Source of the DNA: Meconema thalassinum
Taxonomy: Eukaryota; Arthropoda; Insecta; Orthoptera; Tettigoniidae
DNA: 64,000 bases
NCBI GenBank assembly: GCA_946902985.2
Contig: OX336391.1
Span: 146,881,074 to 146,945,073 of the forward strand
Direction: 5' to 3'
Positions 11,987-22,257 of this stretch are shown piece by piece (positions within the stretch are counted from its first letter, which is position 1; every line of letters begins with the position of its first letter). A model generated the notes under the pieces. That model made no database searches. It saw only the letters and a list, made by a program, of their open reading frames with translations, and was not told where the DNA came from. Position numbers and translations under genes: made by a program.

Positions 11987-13448
11987 CACACATCAAAAAA
12001 AGTTTTGCATCACCTTGGTTCCCAGATCTCCGGCATATAGACGTTGACTGTGTATATTGTATCCAAGATACAGTCCCTTTGACTGTTCATAGATGTCACT
12101 AAAACTGCTCAAAGATGTAAACAACCATGCATGAGCAGGGCCTATTAGACGGAGGGGGTACGACAGCCGATCAGTTCCAGTCATTCCACGAGGACGAAGG
12201 TACGCTGCTCATGTCTGTAGTTCTACCATGCCTAGAAGATCAATACCGCAGTTCGATCCCGTCCGCATTGTTACTTTGTGTCAAGAAGGGCTCTCAACAA
12301 GGGAAGTTTCCAGGCGTCTCAGAGTGAACCAAAGCGATGTTGTTCGGACATGGAGGAGGTACAGAGATACAGGAACTGTCGATGACAGGCCTCGCTCAGG
12401 CCACCCAAGGGCTACTACTGTAGTGGATGACCGCTACTTACGGATTGCCGCTCGGAGGAACCCTGACAGCAATGCCACCATGTTGAATAATGCGTTTCGT
12501 TCAGCCACAGGACGTCGTGTTTCAACTCAATCTGTGCGCAATAGGCTGCATGATGCGCAACTTCACTCCCGACGTCCATGGCGAGGTCCAGCTTTGCAAC
12601 CCCGACACCATGCAGCGCGGTACAGATGGGCCCAACAACATGCTGAATGGACCCCACGGAATTGGCATCACGTTCTCTTCACCGATGAGTGTCGCATATG
12701 CCTTCAACCAGACAATCGTCGGAGACGTGTTTGGAGGCACCCTGGTCAGTCTGAACGTCTTAGACACACTGTCCAGCGAGTGCAGCAAGGTGGTGGTTCC
12801 CTGATGTTTTGGGGTGGCATTAAGTGGGGCCGACGTACGCCACTGGTGGTCATGGAAGGCTCCGAAACGGCTTTACGATACCTGAATGACATCCTCCGAC
12901 CTATAGTGCAACCATATCGGCAGAATATTGGAGAGGCATTTGTCTTCATGGACGACAATTCTCGACCTCATCGTGCACATCTTGTGAATGCGTTCCTTCA
13001 AGATAACGACATCGCTCGACTACAGTGGCCAGCATGTTCGCCAGACATGAACCCTATCGAACATGCCTGGGATATGTTGAAAAGGGCTGTTTATGGACGT
13101 CTTGACCCACCAACCACTCTGAGAGATTTACGCCGAATTGTCGTTGAGGAGTGGGACAATTTGGACCAACAGTGTCTTGATGAACTTGTGGATAGTATGC
13201 CACGGCGAATACAGGCATGCATCAATGCAAGAGGACGTGCTACTGGGTATTAGAGGTAGTGGTGTGTACTGCAATCTGGACCACAAATGCTGAAAGTCTA
13301 GCTGTATGATGGTACAACATGCAATGTGTGGGTCCCATGAGCAATAAAACGAGCTGAAATGTTGTTTGTGTTGATCTCTATTCCCTTTGTATTTAACGGT
13401 TCCGGAACTCTTGGAACCGAGGTGATGCAAAACTTTTTTTGATGTGTG
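11987..13448 (+). mobile_element. Complete Tc1-like transposon, copy A
   Basis: The termini are inverted, starting CACACATCAAAAAAAG and ending CTTTTTTTGATGTGTG, and inverted similarity runs on through GCATCACC and GGTTCC, about 37 bp in all. The element is flanked by TA dinucleotides at 11985-11986 and 13449-13450, the target duplication expected of the Tc1/mariner superfamily. It is 1462 bp long with one full-length transposase frame. A near-identical copy lies in reverse at 41866-43330. Ends and frame are intact, so it is potentially mobile. Confidence 0.95.
12228..13253 (+). CDS. Tc1-like DD34E transposase, copy A
   Basis: This 341-residue protein is the usual length for a Tc1 transposase. 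These enzymes bind the terminal repeats and carry out cut-and-paste transposition at TA sites. Residues ~10-65 form the N-terminal paired-like helix-turn-helix region (GLSTREVSRRLRV) leading to a GRPR-like stretch, DRPRSGHPR. The catalytic triad is visible: D153 in FTDE, D243 in MDDN and E278 in NPIEH, with 34 residues between the second D and E. The ATG is followed by a typical basic N-terminus. There are no internal stops. It differs from copy B at five positions: 11, 102, 130, 175 and 199. Shadow frames on both strands are not genes. Confidence 0.95.
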   Translation: MPRRSIPQFDPVRIVTLCQEGLSTREVSRRLRVNQSDVVRTWRRYRDTGTVDDRPRSGHPRATTVVDDRYLRIAARRNPDSNATMLNNAFRSATGRRVSTQSVRNRLHDAQLHSRRPWRGPALQPRHHAARYRWAQQHAEWTPRNWHHVLFTDECRICLQPDNRRRRVWRHPGQSERLRHTVQRVQQGGGSLMFWGGIKWGRRTPLVVMEGSETALRYLNDILRPIVQPYRQNIGEAFVFMDDNSRPHRAHLVNAFLQDNDIARLQWPACSPDMNPIEHAWDMLKRAVYGRLDPPTTLRDLRRIVVEEWDNLDQQCLDELVDSMPRRIQACINARGRATGY

Positions 13449-13510
13449 TAAATAGCAAGCATAACATAATATAGGCTATAACATTGTACTTCATAACAGG
13501 AAGAATGATT

Positions 13511-15675
13511 TCAGCTTCTCAAATAATGGTGGCATATATTAGACCAACGATTTCTATCCCTGGCATCTTCCTTACTTGCATCTGGATCTACCTGGTTCAG
13601 TGCCAACATAACTCGATCTTTCCATCTCGTTCTTGGTCGACCTCTTGGACGTTTTCCCGTTGGCTGAAAATTGAACACACGGTTCGGGAGAGTACCTTCT
13701 GCTCTGATAATGTGTCCTAACCATTGTAATCGTCTTCTCTCTATCTCTCTACTGATGTCTGCCTTTTTATAACGTCGATATAACTCCTCTTTACTCCGTC
13801 TTTCCCAACTGTCAGTTTCTGGGCAGTATTTTGGGCCATAGATTTTCCGCAGCATTTTTCTTTCAAATGCACATATACGTTCTTCAAAGGTTCATGGAGT
13901 CGCCCACGTTTCACAACCATACATTAAAACAGGTCGTACTAGGGTCATGTATAGGTGGATCTTGTTTCCCTGAGATATTAGACGTGAAGTGAAAATTCGA
14001 TTCATGCTATAGGAAACATGAGTAGCGTTGGTGATTCTTTGTCTTATTTCCTTTTCTATTTCACTTTTGTTTGACAATATTGATCCTAAATATTTGAATG
14101 ATTCAACTGTCTCAAATTTGTGCATTCCAACGTCGATAGCGATCGGAATATTCTGTCGACGTGATATAATCATGTATTTTGTTTTCGATTCATTAACCAC
14201 CAACCCCATTTTCTTTGCTTCCAGTAGGAATCTTGATGTATCAGTCGTTACCTGATCCAAAGTGTTCCCCATGATCACCACATCATCAGCAAATGCAAGA
14301 ATTATGTTGGATCCGACCATCTCCATTTCCCTATTCCAACCAGTTCCACGTTTAATCTTTTCCAATGCTATATTGAAAAGGACTGGGGCTAGAGGATCTC
14401 CTTGTCTTAGTCCACTTTGAACGCTAAAGGATTCTGATTCTTGATTTGCAAACCGCACCTGGCATCTAGAGTCAGAGTAACAGGTCTTGATCAACCTTCT
14501 GTACTTCATTGGAATGCCCATCTCGTGCATAGCCGTCCATAATACTATACGGTTTATACTGTCATAGGCCTGACGAAAATCAATAAAGATTAAATGCAAT
14601 TCCTTGTCAAATTCGTAGAATTTCTCCATGAGTTGCCTCAATGTAAAGATGTGGTCGATAGTAGACCGACCAGATACAAAACCTCATTGATATGAGCCTA
14701 TAATGTCTCCCAAAAATGGCCTAAGTCGATTCATAAGCAGTGAGGTAAAAATTTTATAACCTATCTCGAGTAGTTAAAAGGTTGTGTGGCATCACCTTTC
14801 TTAAAAATGGGGCATATCACGGCTCTCTTCCACTCACTTGGAATAACTTCTTTCCTCCAAATATAAACAATTAATTGTTGCAGATTTTACATTAACACTG
14901 CTCCACCATACCTAATCAACTCGGCAGTAATTCCACTTCCTCCCGGAGCTTTGTTGTGCTTTAGAGATTCCACAATATGTCTTATCTCATCAATAGTTGG
15001 CTCAGGTACTTGCATTTCCGCCGTCATCATTGGCACCTGTGCATTTATAGCATCCATCTCAACATGAACATTTAGTAACTGATCAAAATGTTTTCCAAAT
15101 AGATCTGCCTGTTCTTCAGGAGGTACAATTTCTCCATCTTCGTCCTTTAGTATTAGTGTATGTTGCTTGTAGATTCCCCTCGCAGGGTTAACCATTCTAA
15201 AGAAGGATCTCGATGCTTTCTTGGATTCCTCTATTGCTGTCAGTAGTGCCTTACCATGATCCCGTTTTTTCTGTCGGATGAGTCGATATGTCATACGTCT
15301 CACTTCCATATACGCTTCGTTATTATCTTCCGATGGATATTTCACCCATTGCAATCTTTTTATTGTTCTGTTTTTCACTGCGACTTGACACTCATTATCA
15401 AACCAGGGTTTGTTTTTGGTTTTTGGTCGCTGTCCCAAAACTTCATTTGCACTTTGTAGAACTGCTCTCCGCAAAACAGACCACTGCCCTTCCACATCTT
15501 CTAATGTATTTGATGTAGATAGACACTCCTTGATTCTATCTTGATATTCTTCCCTCACAGACGTAAGGGCCAATTTATCTTTGTCCGGGATGACCATTTC
15601 TTGCTTTCGCTTTCGCCATTTGGTAGACAGCTTGAGGCGCAATTTCATTACTACTAGAAGATGATCTGAATTCAT
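13511..15675 (-). pseudogene. LINE reverse transcriptase and C-terminal region, disrupted
   Basis: The 14887-15675 piece covers the linker and RT N-terminus (ending in LKHNKAPGGSGITAE). The 13892-14641 piece holds the RT core: FIDFRQAYDS, the SGLRQGDPL block, the FADD catalytic box in place of YADD, and KYLGS. The 13511-13855 piece is the C-terminal tail with LQWLGHIIR and GRPRTRW. Between pieces I can see in-frame stops near 14884, 14684 and 13892 and at least one frameshift. The order and spacing fit an RTE-like LINE, and the disruptions make it a fossil. Confidence 0.85.
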
Positions 15676-15699
15676 ATCCGCTCCACGGAATGTTCGTAC

Positions 15700-16338
15700 T
15701 TATTCAACACACCCACGATGTGTACCATCTACTATTATGTGATCAATCTGATTCCTCGTATCTCCACCTGGTGATACCCATGTTGCTTTATGTATTTCTT
15801 TACGTGGAAAATATGTGCTGCTGATGACCATTCTTCTGTCATATGTAAATGTGATCATTTTGATACCATTTTCATTGCTATTGACATGGAGACTATCTGG
15901 TCCGATGGTTGGACGATATTCGTCTTCACGTCCAACTTGTGCATTTAAGTCACCCAGTATGAGACGAATAGCATGTTTTGGTAAATGATCTACAGTAGAT
16001 TCCAATTCTGCATAAAAGTTGTTTTTCACCTCCTCCTCCGCATCTTCTGATGGTGCATGACAATTTACAACACATATCTTATATGGGGATGCTTTCAAGA
16101 TCAGTGCACAAATTCGATCATTTATGGGCAACCACTTACTTACAGCAGAAGATATCTTATTATGTACAACAATTCCAACTCCCGAAGTCCATTCAGGTCG
16201 ATCTTCGTTACTATTAAACATCATATATTGATTTCCAACATTCATGATCCCTTTCGGTAGTCTTGTCTCTTGGACTGCTGATAGTATACACCCGTAATTA
16301 CCCAGCACTGATTCCAGCTGCTTCATTCCTCCTGTCAT
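15700..16338 (-). pseudogene. LINE endonuclease domain (APE-like)
   Basis: This is the nicking endonuclease domain of a non-LTR retrotransposon. Motifs in order are AVQETR near residue 20, GVGIVVH, the catalytic GDLNAQVG and a C-terminal NQIDHI. Upstream codons before the listed ATG remain in frame and supply a TWNVRS motif, so the ATG may not be the original start. The frame ends at a stop that separates it from the rest of the polyprotein, so it is annotated as part of a broken gene. Confidence 0.85.
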
Positions 16339-16790
16339 GATTGACCTAACATTCCATGTACCAATTCGAAAACCAATCAGTCCTTTAATAAAGCCTTTGT
16401 CGTCAACCTTGAGATCATTCCTGTATTTTCCTTTATTTCTTTCTTTGAAAAGTGTAATTTAAAACTATCAGGATATCAGCCTGATGAGCTCGAGTCCAGT
16501 GGTGGGGTTGCCACCTACGGTTTCTGGACCACCGGGTTTGTTATCAAAGTGCCTTCTTCTAGACAGGTTGCTTTCACTGCAGCTTAAAGTGCCCCATCTA
16601 CACTTACCCCAACCTGGGGTCCAGGTTCTATGCCATTGTCCTTCTGTAGGATCTTCTGCCTTTAGGAACGGTTTCCCCTTCCAAGGACATAGAAAGTGCC
16701 CTAACCCCTAACAGCACAACCATCAACTATAAGTGACCGTTGGCCAAATATAGGGGAGACTCCTTATCCCGTTGACATAATACAAAAAGG

Positions 16791-17207
16791 ATATCTATTA
16801 AAAAAGCTTCAAATAAAATTTGCTATCAATACAAAAGATAATACAAAAAGTAGGAATCACCAGCTACTTCAAGGAGAAAGGGTGTACACATAACCTAAAA
16901 TGGTATTTGATTGATTGCCAAGTGCAAAGATCGGACACCTCACATTAACATGCCGGTTGTCATGGGCCTGACATAGAAAGCGGTGTAGGCCCGAGCGCTC
17001 TTCATCAACGACGTTATATATGCGGCTTTGGAATATCAAGGCATGACCCTGTTGAAGCAAGGAACTTCAAAGCAAATACAGTATTCAATTATCGCTTCGT
17101 AAACAACATGGCAGCTATCCAAGACATCGCAGTACTGTCCACAAATTGATTAAAGCACTCCAAAATGACATCATCAATCCTGAAGCCAATATGCACACAT
17201 GCTAGAA

Positions 17208-17261
<54 letters not shown>

Positions 17262-17499
17262 TAAAATACCTGAGATACCTCGCTTGTACATAAACCATTC
17301 ACCCGGCTTTGCGGGCTTCTTTTTATTTGCTTGAACGCACTTTATACACAAATGCAATTCGTCACTGTTGAGGGCAATTTTGTTTCTTTTGAATGCACAA
17401 TCGGTAACTTGTGAGTGCCCTATGTGTACAGGCCACCTGCCGGGCTATAGTGATACGCGGGCTGGACGTGGGACAGTTCTGACAGGGGCTATCGACTTG
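16791..17499. other. Unassigned stretch with an AAT microsatellite
   Basis: I see no gene. An (AAT)n tract occupies about 17208-17261. The motif CACCCGGCTTTGCGGGC near 17300 resembles a short GC hairpin but has no supporting partner end. Confidence 0.5.
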
Positions 17500-17690
17500 T
17501 TTATGCTTTAGAACGCACTTTATAAGCAAATAAATATATTTCCGTTGACATTACAAGAAATGCAAGATATTTCCTGTACTATTGAGACGATTTGGAAGAT
17601 TTTGGTACAAACCACGCCTTCTAACTCCCTCTGGTTTAGGAGCTTGAGTTTTGTGAAACATACACCTTAGCTTTTTAAATACATGATAAT
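17500..17690. repeat. Repeat D, copy 1
   Basis: The blocks GAAATGCAAGATATTT, GATTTTGGTACAAACCA and CTCCCTCTGGTTTA recur in order at 54090-54270. The two copies are clearly related but diverged. No protein domain is recognisable. Confidence 0.6.
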
Positions 17691-17740
17691 AATAACAGGA
17701 AAAAGAATAAGAATAAGAGGCATATGTTAATAATGATAAT

Positions 17741-18047
17741 AATGAAAAATGAAAATCCACTGCCTGCTTCCAGTCTCCGACCGGGTATGGCGCGGATATG
17801 AAGTGTGCCGGCTACCGAAGCCTGTCGCACTCCTCTGGGGCAATGATTAAATGAATGACAGATGAAATGAAATGATAGTGGAGAGTATTGCTGGAATGAA
17901 ATTGTGACAGGGAAAACCGGAGTACCCGGAGAAAAACCTGTCTTCCTCCGTTTTGTCCAGCACAGATCTCACATGGAGTGACCGGGATTTGAACCACGGA
18001 CCCAGTGGTGAGAAGCCGGCGTGCTGCCGCCTAAGCCACCTAGACTC
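17741..18047 (-). repeat. SINE4, near-complete copy with a small internal deletion
   Basis: On the minus strand it runs from a tRNA-like head (GGTGGCTTAGGCGGC, then the B-box GGTTCAAATCC) through TTTTTCTCCGGGTACTCC and TCATTTCATCTGTCATTC to the TTTTCATTTTTCATTATT tail. Compared with 18322-18663 it lacks part of the CTAGCGGCGAGG block. Confidence 0.85.
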
Positions 18048-18103
<56 letters not shown>

Positions 18104-18308
18104 GTTTTACGTCCCTTTTAACTACTGAGGCTATTAGAGACACCGGAGTGCTAGACGTTTGTCCTGAAGAGGATCTGTAACGTGCCAGTAAATCTACTTA
18201 CACGGCTTCCTTGCATTTGCGCACCCTCAAACGCCACTGACTGTGCCAGGATTCAATCCTGAAATCTTTGACAAAGCAGGCGAGAACGTTACCGCTGCGC
18301 TACGCAGT
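18048..18308 (-). repeat. SINE3 copy next to SINE4
   Basis: An AAT tail is followed by GGTTTTACGTCCC, the GACACCGGAGTGC block, the AACGTGCCAGTAAA block and a degraded B box (AGGATTCAATCCT). The tRNA-like head ends at CTACGCAGTCA. It is diverged from the 11.4-kb copy. SINE4 copy c was inserted directly at its outer edge. Confidence 0.8.
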
Positions 18309-18321
18309 CAGTCTTGATAAT

Positions 18322-18663
18322 GAAAAATGAATGAAAATCCACATCCTGCTTCCAGTCTCCGACCGGGTCAGGAATGGAATTGAATGAAGCCCCCCCCATC
18401 TAGCGGCGAGGATGTGAACTGTGTTGGCTGCTGAAGCCTGTCGCACTCCTCTGGAGCAATGATTAAATGAATGACAGATGAAATGAAATGTTAGTGGAGA
18501 GTGTTGCTGAAATGAAATTTTGACAGGGAAAACCGGAGTACCCGGAGAAAAACCTGTCTGCCTCCGTTTTGTCCAGCACAGATCTCACATGGAGTGACCA
18601 GGATTTGAACCACGGACCCAGCGGTGAGAGGCCGGCGTGCTGCCGCCTAAGCCACGGAGGCTT
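18322..18663 (-). repeat. SINE4, complete copy with 13-bp target duplication
   Basis: It carries the same head, middle and tail as 17741-18047, plus the TCTAGCGGCGAGGATG block. The perfect direct repeat CAGTCTTGATAAT lies at 18309-18321 and 18664-18676, defining both ends. The B-box core GGTTCAAATCC is intact. The insertion lies beside an older SINE3. Confidence 0.9.
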
Positions 18664-18705
18664 CAGTCTTGATAATAATAAGAATAAGAATAATAGTAAT
18701 AAGTA

Positions 18706-20184
18706 TGTAACGTGTTTTTCGAGGGTTTTTTATGCAACTGGCATAAGTCAGTAGGAAGCCATTCTATATTTATTTACGCGGCAAATTGTTCAGCCAAGAT
18801 AATTTTTCATGTTAATTTATTATTATTATTAATTTATTATAATTATTATTAAGATATTTTCGGAGCATTTTATAAAAATTATAAGCATACAGATAGGTTT
18901 TCTATGTCTTAGAAAACGCTAACAAGCAAATTATTACGAACGACGATATCATAGAAAATTATGCGATTACGGAATTTTACGGAGTTTTCGTCAGTTAGGG
19001 TATATTGAGAGACGTGACTCACTGGGAATTCTAATACAAGCTGATTCCTGTCGAGGAGCATGACGCAATCTTGGGTCGCATCGTCAAGAAGAGGCGAATT
19101 GTTGAAACGGAACCCTGTCGCCGAGTGTAATGACCCGGAGGAGGAGAAGATCGCGTGGTGGTTCAGCCAATCAGGGGAGACGACGTAAGCTAGTTGGGAC
19201 TGAAGAGTGGGGAGCCGGCATGTGGATATATCGTTCGACGCGCCGTGAAACGCGGACAATCTGTGAAATACTTGACGAGTATGGATGCGCGTGCGAGTGG
19301 CTCCGATGTTCGGAGGAGTTAAGGACAATCTGTGAAATACTTGACGAGTATGGATGCGCGTGCGAGTGGCTCCGATGTTCGGAGGAGTTAAGGACAATCT
19401 GTGTAGAACTTGCAGTGTACGGTCGCAAGTGCGTGACGCTCCGATGTTCAGTGGAGTTAGCGACGAACTTTTGTAAAACGTAACCAGTGCGGTTTTACGA
19501 GAGTTTGGGTCCGAGGTACGGACCATAGAATTATCTAATCTACCAGAATATCATCAAATTTCGACGGAGATGACGACGTCCAGGAGACTGTGGGAAGCAC
19601 ACAGCATCATCAAGAACGAGGGAAATGCTTTGGCAATTTCCAGGGGTAAGCGCTAATGACGCAGAAATACGCAATCTCTCATTTTTCTTTGTTTTATATT
19701 TCATAATTCAGTAACTTCATAGCTTGGAAATAAGAGTAAAATCAATTTATCAGACTCCGTTTTCACGTAATTTTCTATCGGTAATATTCAAATCACAACG
19801 CTCCAATTTAAATTTTAAACTTATTATTATTATTAATTTTGCTATACTTGTTTTATATAATAAATTCATTTCTTTTACAATGCAATCTTTGCTTTCAGTA
19901 GGTAGCATTAGATATAGACCAATTCCTTCTCCTGAAACAATTGTTTATTGGGTTAATGATCAAATCATACCACGATCTGAGTGAATAGAGTCTTGAATGT
20001 GTTCTGCCAGAGCTAGACGTTGTTAAATACAAATTTAGATTTCAACATTGCATTGAGGTCTTGGCGCCCATTAAAACAACATAGCTTAGGCAAAGGTAAA
20101 CAGTTACATTTCTCTCCCAACAGTGTGGGCTAGCGAAAACCATTACATTTGTCGCTCAACGTGAGGGCGAAAGAAACCATTACA
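18706..20184 (+). repeat. 5' LTR of retrotransposon 2
   Basis: It begins TGTAACGTG and ends ACCATTACA, with short inverted termini TGTAA/TTACA. Its coordinates are fixed by comparison with 25632-27110, which has equal length. Inside are a 69-bp tandem repeat at 19254-19460 and, at the very end, one unit of a primer-binding-site-like repeat. The promoter and polyadenylation signals are not certain from sequence. The 205- and 117-codon frames inside are identical between the LTRs because the LTRs are, so that is no evidence of coding. Confidence 0.95.
19254..19460 (+). repeat. 69-bp tandem repeat inside LTR
   Basis: Three copies start with GGACAATCTGTG at 19254, 19323 and 19392. The first two are identical and the third is diverged after the first few bases. 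The same array is in the 3' LTR at 26180-26386 with one difference. Such subrepeats in LTRs often act as transcriptional modules; that role is inference here. Confidence 0.9.
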
Positions 20185-20251
20185 TTTGTCGCTCAACGTG
20201 AGGGCGAAAGAAACCATTACATTTGTCGCCGACAACTTGGGGCTGAAAACC
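20141..20251 (+). promoter_or_regulatory. Primer-binding site region in a 37-bp tandem repeat
   Basis: Units at 20141-20177 and 20178-20214 are identical, and a third diverged unit spans 20215-20251. Each of the first two contains GTCGCTCAACGTGAGGGC, which resembles the complement of an insect lysine tRNA 3' end around a central CAACGTG. The LTR boundary at 20184 falls inside unit 2, so one primer-site-like unit lies inside the LTR and another just after it. The functional site should be the one starting at 20185. Confidence 0.7.
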
Positions 20252-20334
20252 TAAAAACATTTGTGGAAGGAGAAGGGTATATATTTCTGTGCCTGTATTT
20301 TGGGGGTTATTTGTCTTTATCAGTGTATATCATT

Positions 20335-22257
20335 ATGGGGGATGAGAAAGAAAGACAGATGAGGTTACGTAGTGGTCATCAACTGGAGAATGAAGATACG
20401 AGCAGTATGTCGAGTGATGGTAGTACCGGGGTAGCGGAGGTAAATCCCGATACTGAAACAGGGAGTGTAGGCGGCCAACCAGAATTAAAAACTTTACTTC
20501 TCGAGTTCATGTATCAGAACAAAGTTAGTAGTGATGCTTTAAATGCAAAATTAGAACAGAATAATGCAAAATTAGAACAAAACAGTAGGGAAAATAAAGA
20601 AAGTACAGAAGCTTTAAATGCAAAATTAGAACAGAATAATGCAAAATTAGAACAAAACAGTAGGGAAGATAAAGAAAGTACAGAAGCGTTAAATGCAAAA
20701 TTAGAACAGAATAATGCAAGATTAGAACAAAACAGTAAGGAAAATAGAGAGAGTACTGAAACTTTAAATGCTAAATTAGAACAAAACAGTAGGGAAATGA
20801 GTGACAAATTCGAACTGATTAGAGGTGAGATCAGGGGGGTGATGGAAGAAAAGGCTAAAGAGATTATTGCAGATGTAGACAGAAAATTAGGAAAAGTACA
20901 GGAGGAGTTGGAAATTAGAATCAGTACACAGGCTGAAAATTTAAAAGAACTAGTGCAACTGGAAACACAGCAGGTCAAAAAGCAATAATTGGGGGGAGAA
21001 ATTGACAAAATTCAGGTAGCTACTAAAGAGGTTAAGGAACAGCTGGGGGGTAGAATGGAGAAAGTCCACTCACAAATAGTTGCAGAAGTAAATGATTTAA
21101 GAGAGAGTAATAGGGAAAGCATTAGCAAGATTGAGGAGAAACAAGCAAAGCTATATGATAAAGTAGAAGAATCAGAAGGAAACATTAAATTAACAGTAAA
21201 CAGTATTGAGAGGAAGGCTGAGGAGAAAATCGCAGAATTAGAATTAAAATTAAAAGCTAGGATCAGGCAAGAAAATAGTCAGAATAGGCCAGTTTTTGTG
21301 AATAGCACACACAGGGAGGTAGAACTGGGTAAGTTCAGCAATCGACAGGGGTGCCCAATGGAGTTCATGAACACTATAGAAAATAAATTCGGGGAGAGGT
21401 TGGAAAATGGTAGTATTGAGTGGTGCCAGGTAGTTGAAATTTTATAACAAGTGTTTGTGGGGGAAACGAGGAATTGGTTTGCTGTCTACAGAGACAAGTT
21501 TACTAATATCAATGATTTTAAAATGAAATTCTGTGAAAAGTTCTGGAATGAGGTTATTCAGTCGCAGCATCGTGAGGGAGTAGTGTGTGGTAAATATAAC
21601 CCTAAAGGAAGCTCCACCATGACCGAATACTTTTTAGGGCAGGTATTAGTGTGTAAATATCTGGATGGCTTGAAGGAGGAAAGTGATGTGGTAAGGTTGC
21701 TACTTAGGCACTTTCCCTATAGGATCAAGGAGGCTGCTTGTATCCAGAATGTAAAGACTATATCACAAGTAGAAAATTTGTTAAGCACATTTGATGCACT
21801 AGGGAGAGGGGGTTATGATGACAATTTCAATCGGAACCAGGGTAATAATAATAATAGACCTAATGAAGCCAGGCATCAAGAAGTTCAAGGGAACGGTGGC
21901 GAAGGGGCCAACGCTCAAAATAGAAATAATAATAATAATCAGCTAAATCAGAACAGAGGAAATGGCTATGGTAATCAGTATCAAGGGAGGAACAATGATT
22001 TCAGAGGAAATCAAGGGAGGAACAATGATTACAGGGGAAATCAAGGGAGAAACAATGATTTCAGGGGAAATCAAGGGAGAAATTATAATGACAATAATTA
22101 CAACCAGAATAGGGGTCAAGGAAGAGGACAGCCTAGTGGTAGTAATATACAGCCAAACAATGACAACACAGCCCAGAACAACCAGACCAGTTTAGTAGTT
22201 AGTAGTACTACGGCCAGCTGTAGCGGTTCTTTAAACGCGAACCAGGCTGCGAAGTAA
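20335..22257 (+). pseudogene. gag: Gag of retrotransposon 2, interrupted by two in-frame stops
   Basis: The chosen start is the ATG at 20335 (MGDEKERQ), the first one downstream of the primer-binding region. The N-terminal third is a coiled coil built on a 75-bp (25-residue) tandem repeat, AKLEQN-type, at 20536-20800. A capsid-like middle follows (about 21300-21790). The C-terminus is Asn/Gly/Arg-rich with a 30-bp repeat (GRNNDFRGNQ) at 21982-22090 and no zinc knuckle. TAA codons at 20986-20988 and 21445-21447 interrupt one continuous register. The frame ends at 22255-22257, after the frameshift heptamer. Gag normally assembles the virus-like particle; this copy cannot make full-length Gag without readthrough. 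Confidence 0.85.
22230..22236 (+). promoter_or_regulatory. -1 programmed ribosomal frameshift heptamer
   Basis: TTTAAAC occurs here in exactly the gag register needed (T TTA AAC), 19 bases before the gag stop. Slipping back one base opens the pol register, which is free of stops from 22236 through protease and RT to 24458. The heptamer is a canonical X XXY YYZ site known from retroviruses and coronaviruses. Flanking GGTTC and GAACC could pair around it; a downstream stimulatory pseudoknot has not been tested. Confidence 0.85.

Larger units (their letters stand above)
13511..16790 (-). mobile_element. RTE-like non-LTR retrotransposon, defective
   Basis: On the minus strand the order is apurinic-type endonuclease, linker, reverse transcriptase and C-terminal tail, as in RTE-like LINEs that copy themselves by target-primed reverse transcription. 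The frames are 15700-16338, 14887-15675, 13892-14641 and 13511-13855. The first two share a frame across one stop, then there is a frameshift, then two frames sharing a second register across a stop. Sequence above 16338 continues in frame into TWNVRS-type endonuclease N-terminal residues and then looks like 5' leader; its upper boundary near 16790 is a guess. The element cannot make a full protein. Confidence 0.85.

Noticed and set aside
12415..12958. Antisense and shifted frames across the Tc1 transposases (also 29536-30401 and 42356-42899)
   Set aside because: They are shadows of the main transposase frame, with no family match.
17089..17298. Frames rich in tyrosine, asparagine or leucine runs over AAT tracts (also 11629-11946 and 17847-18180)
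   Set aside because: They are translations of microsatellites.
18909..19526. A 205-residue minus-strand frame repeated exactly at 25835-26452
   Set aside because: Both lie in the LTRs of element 2 and are identical because the LTRs are; the frame follows the 69-bp tandem repeat and has no recognisable domain.
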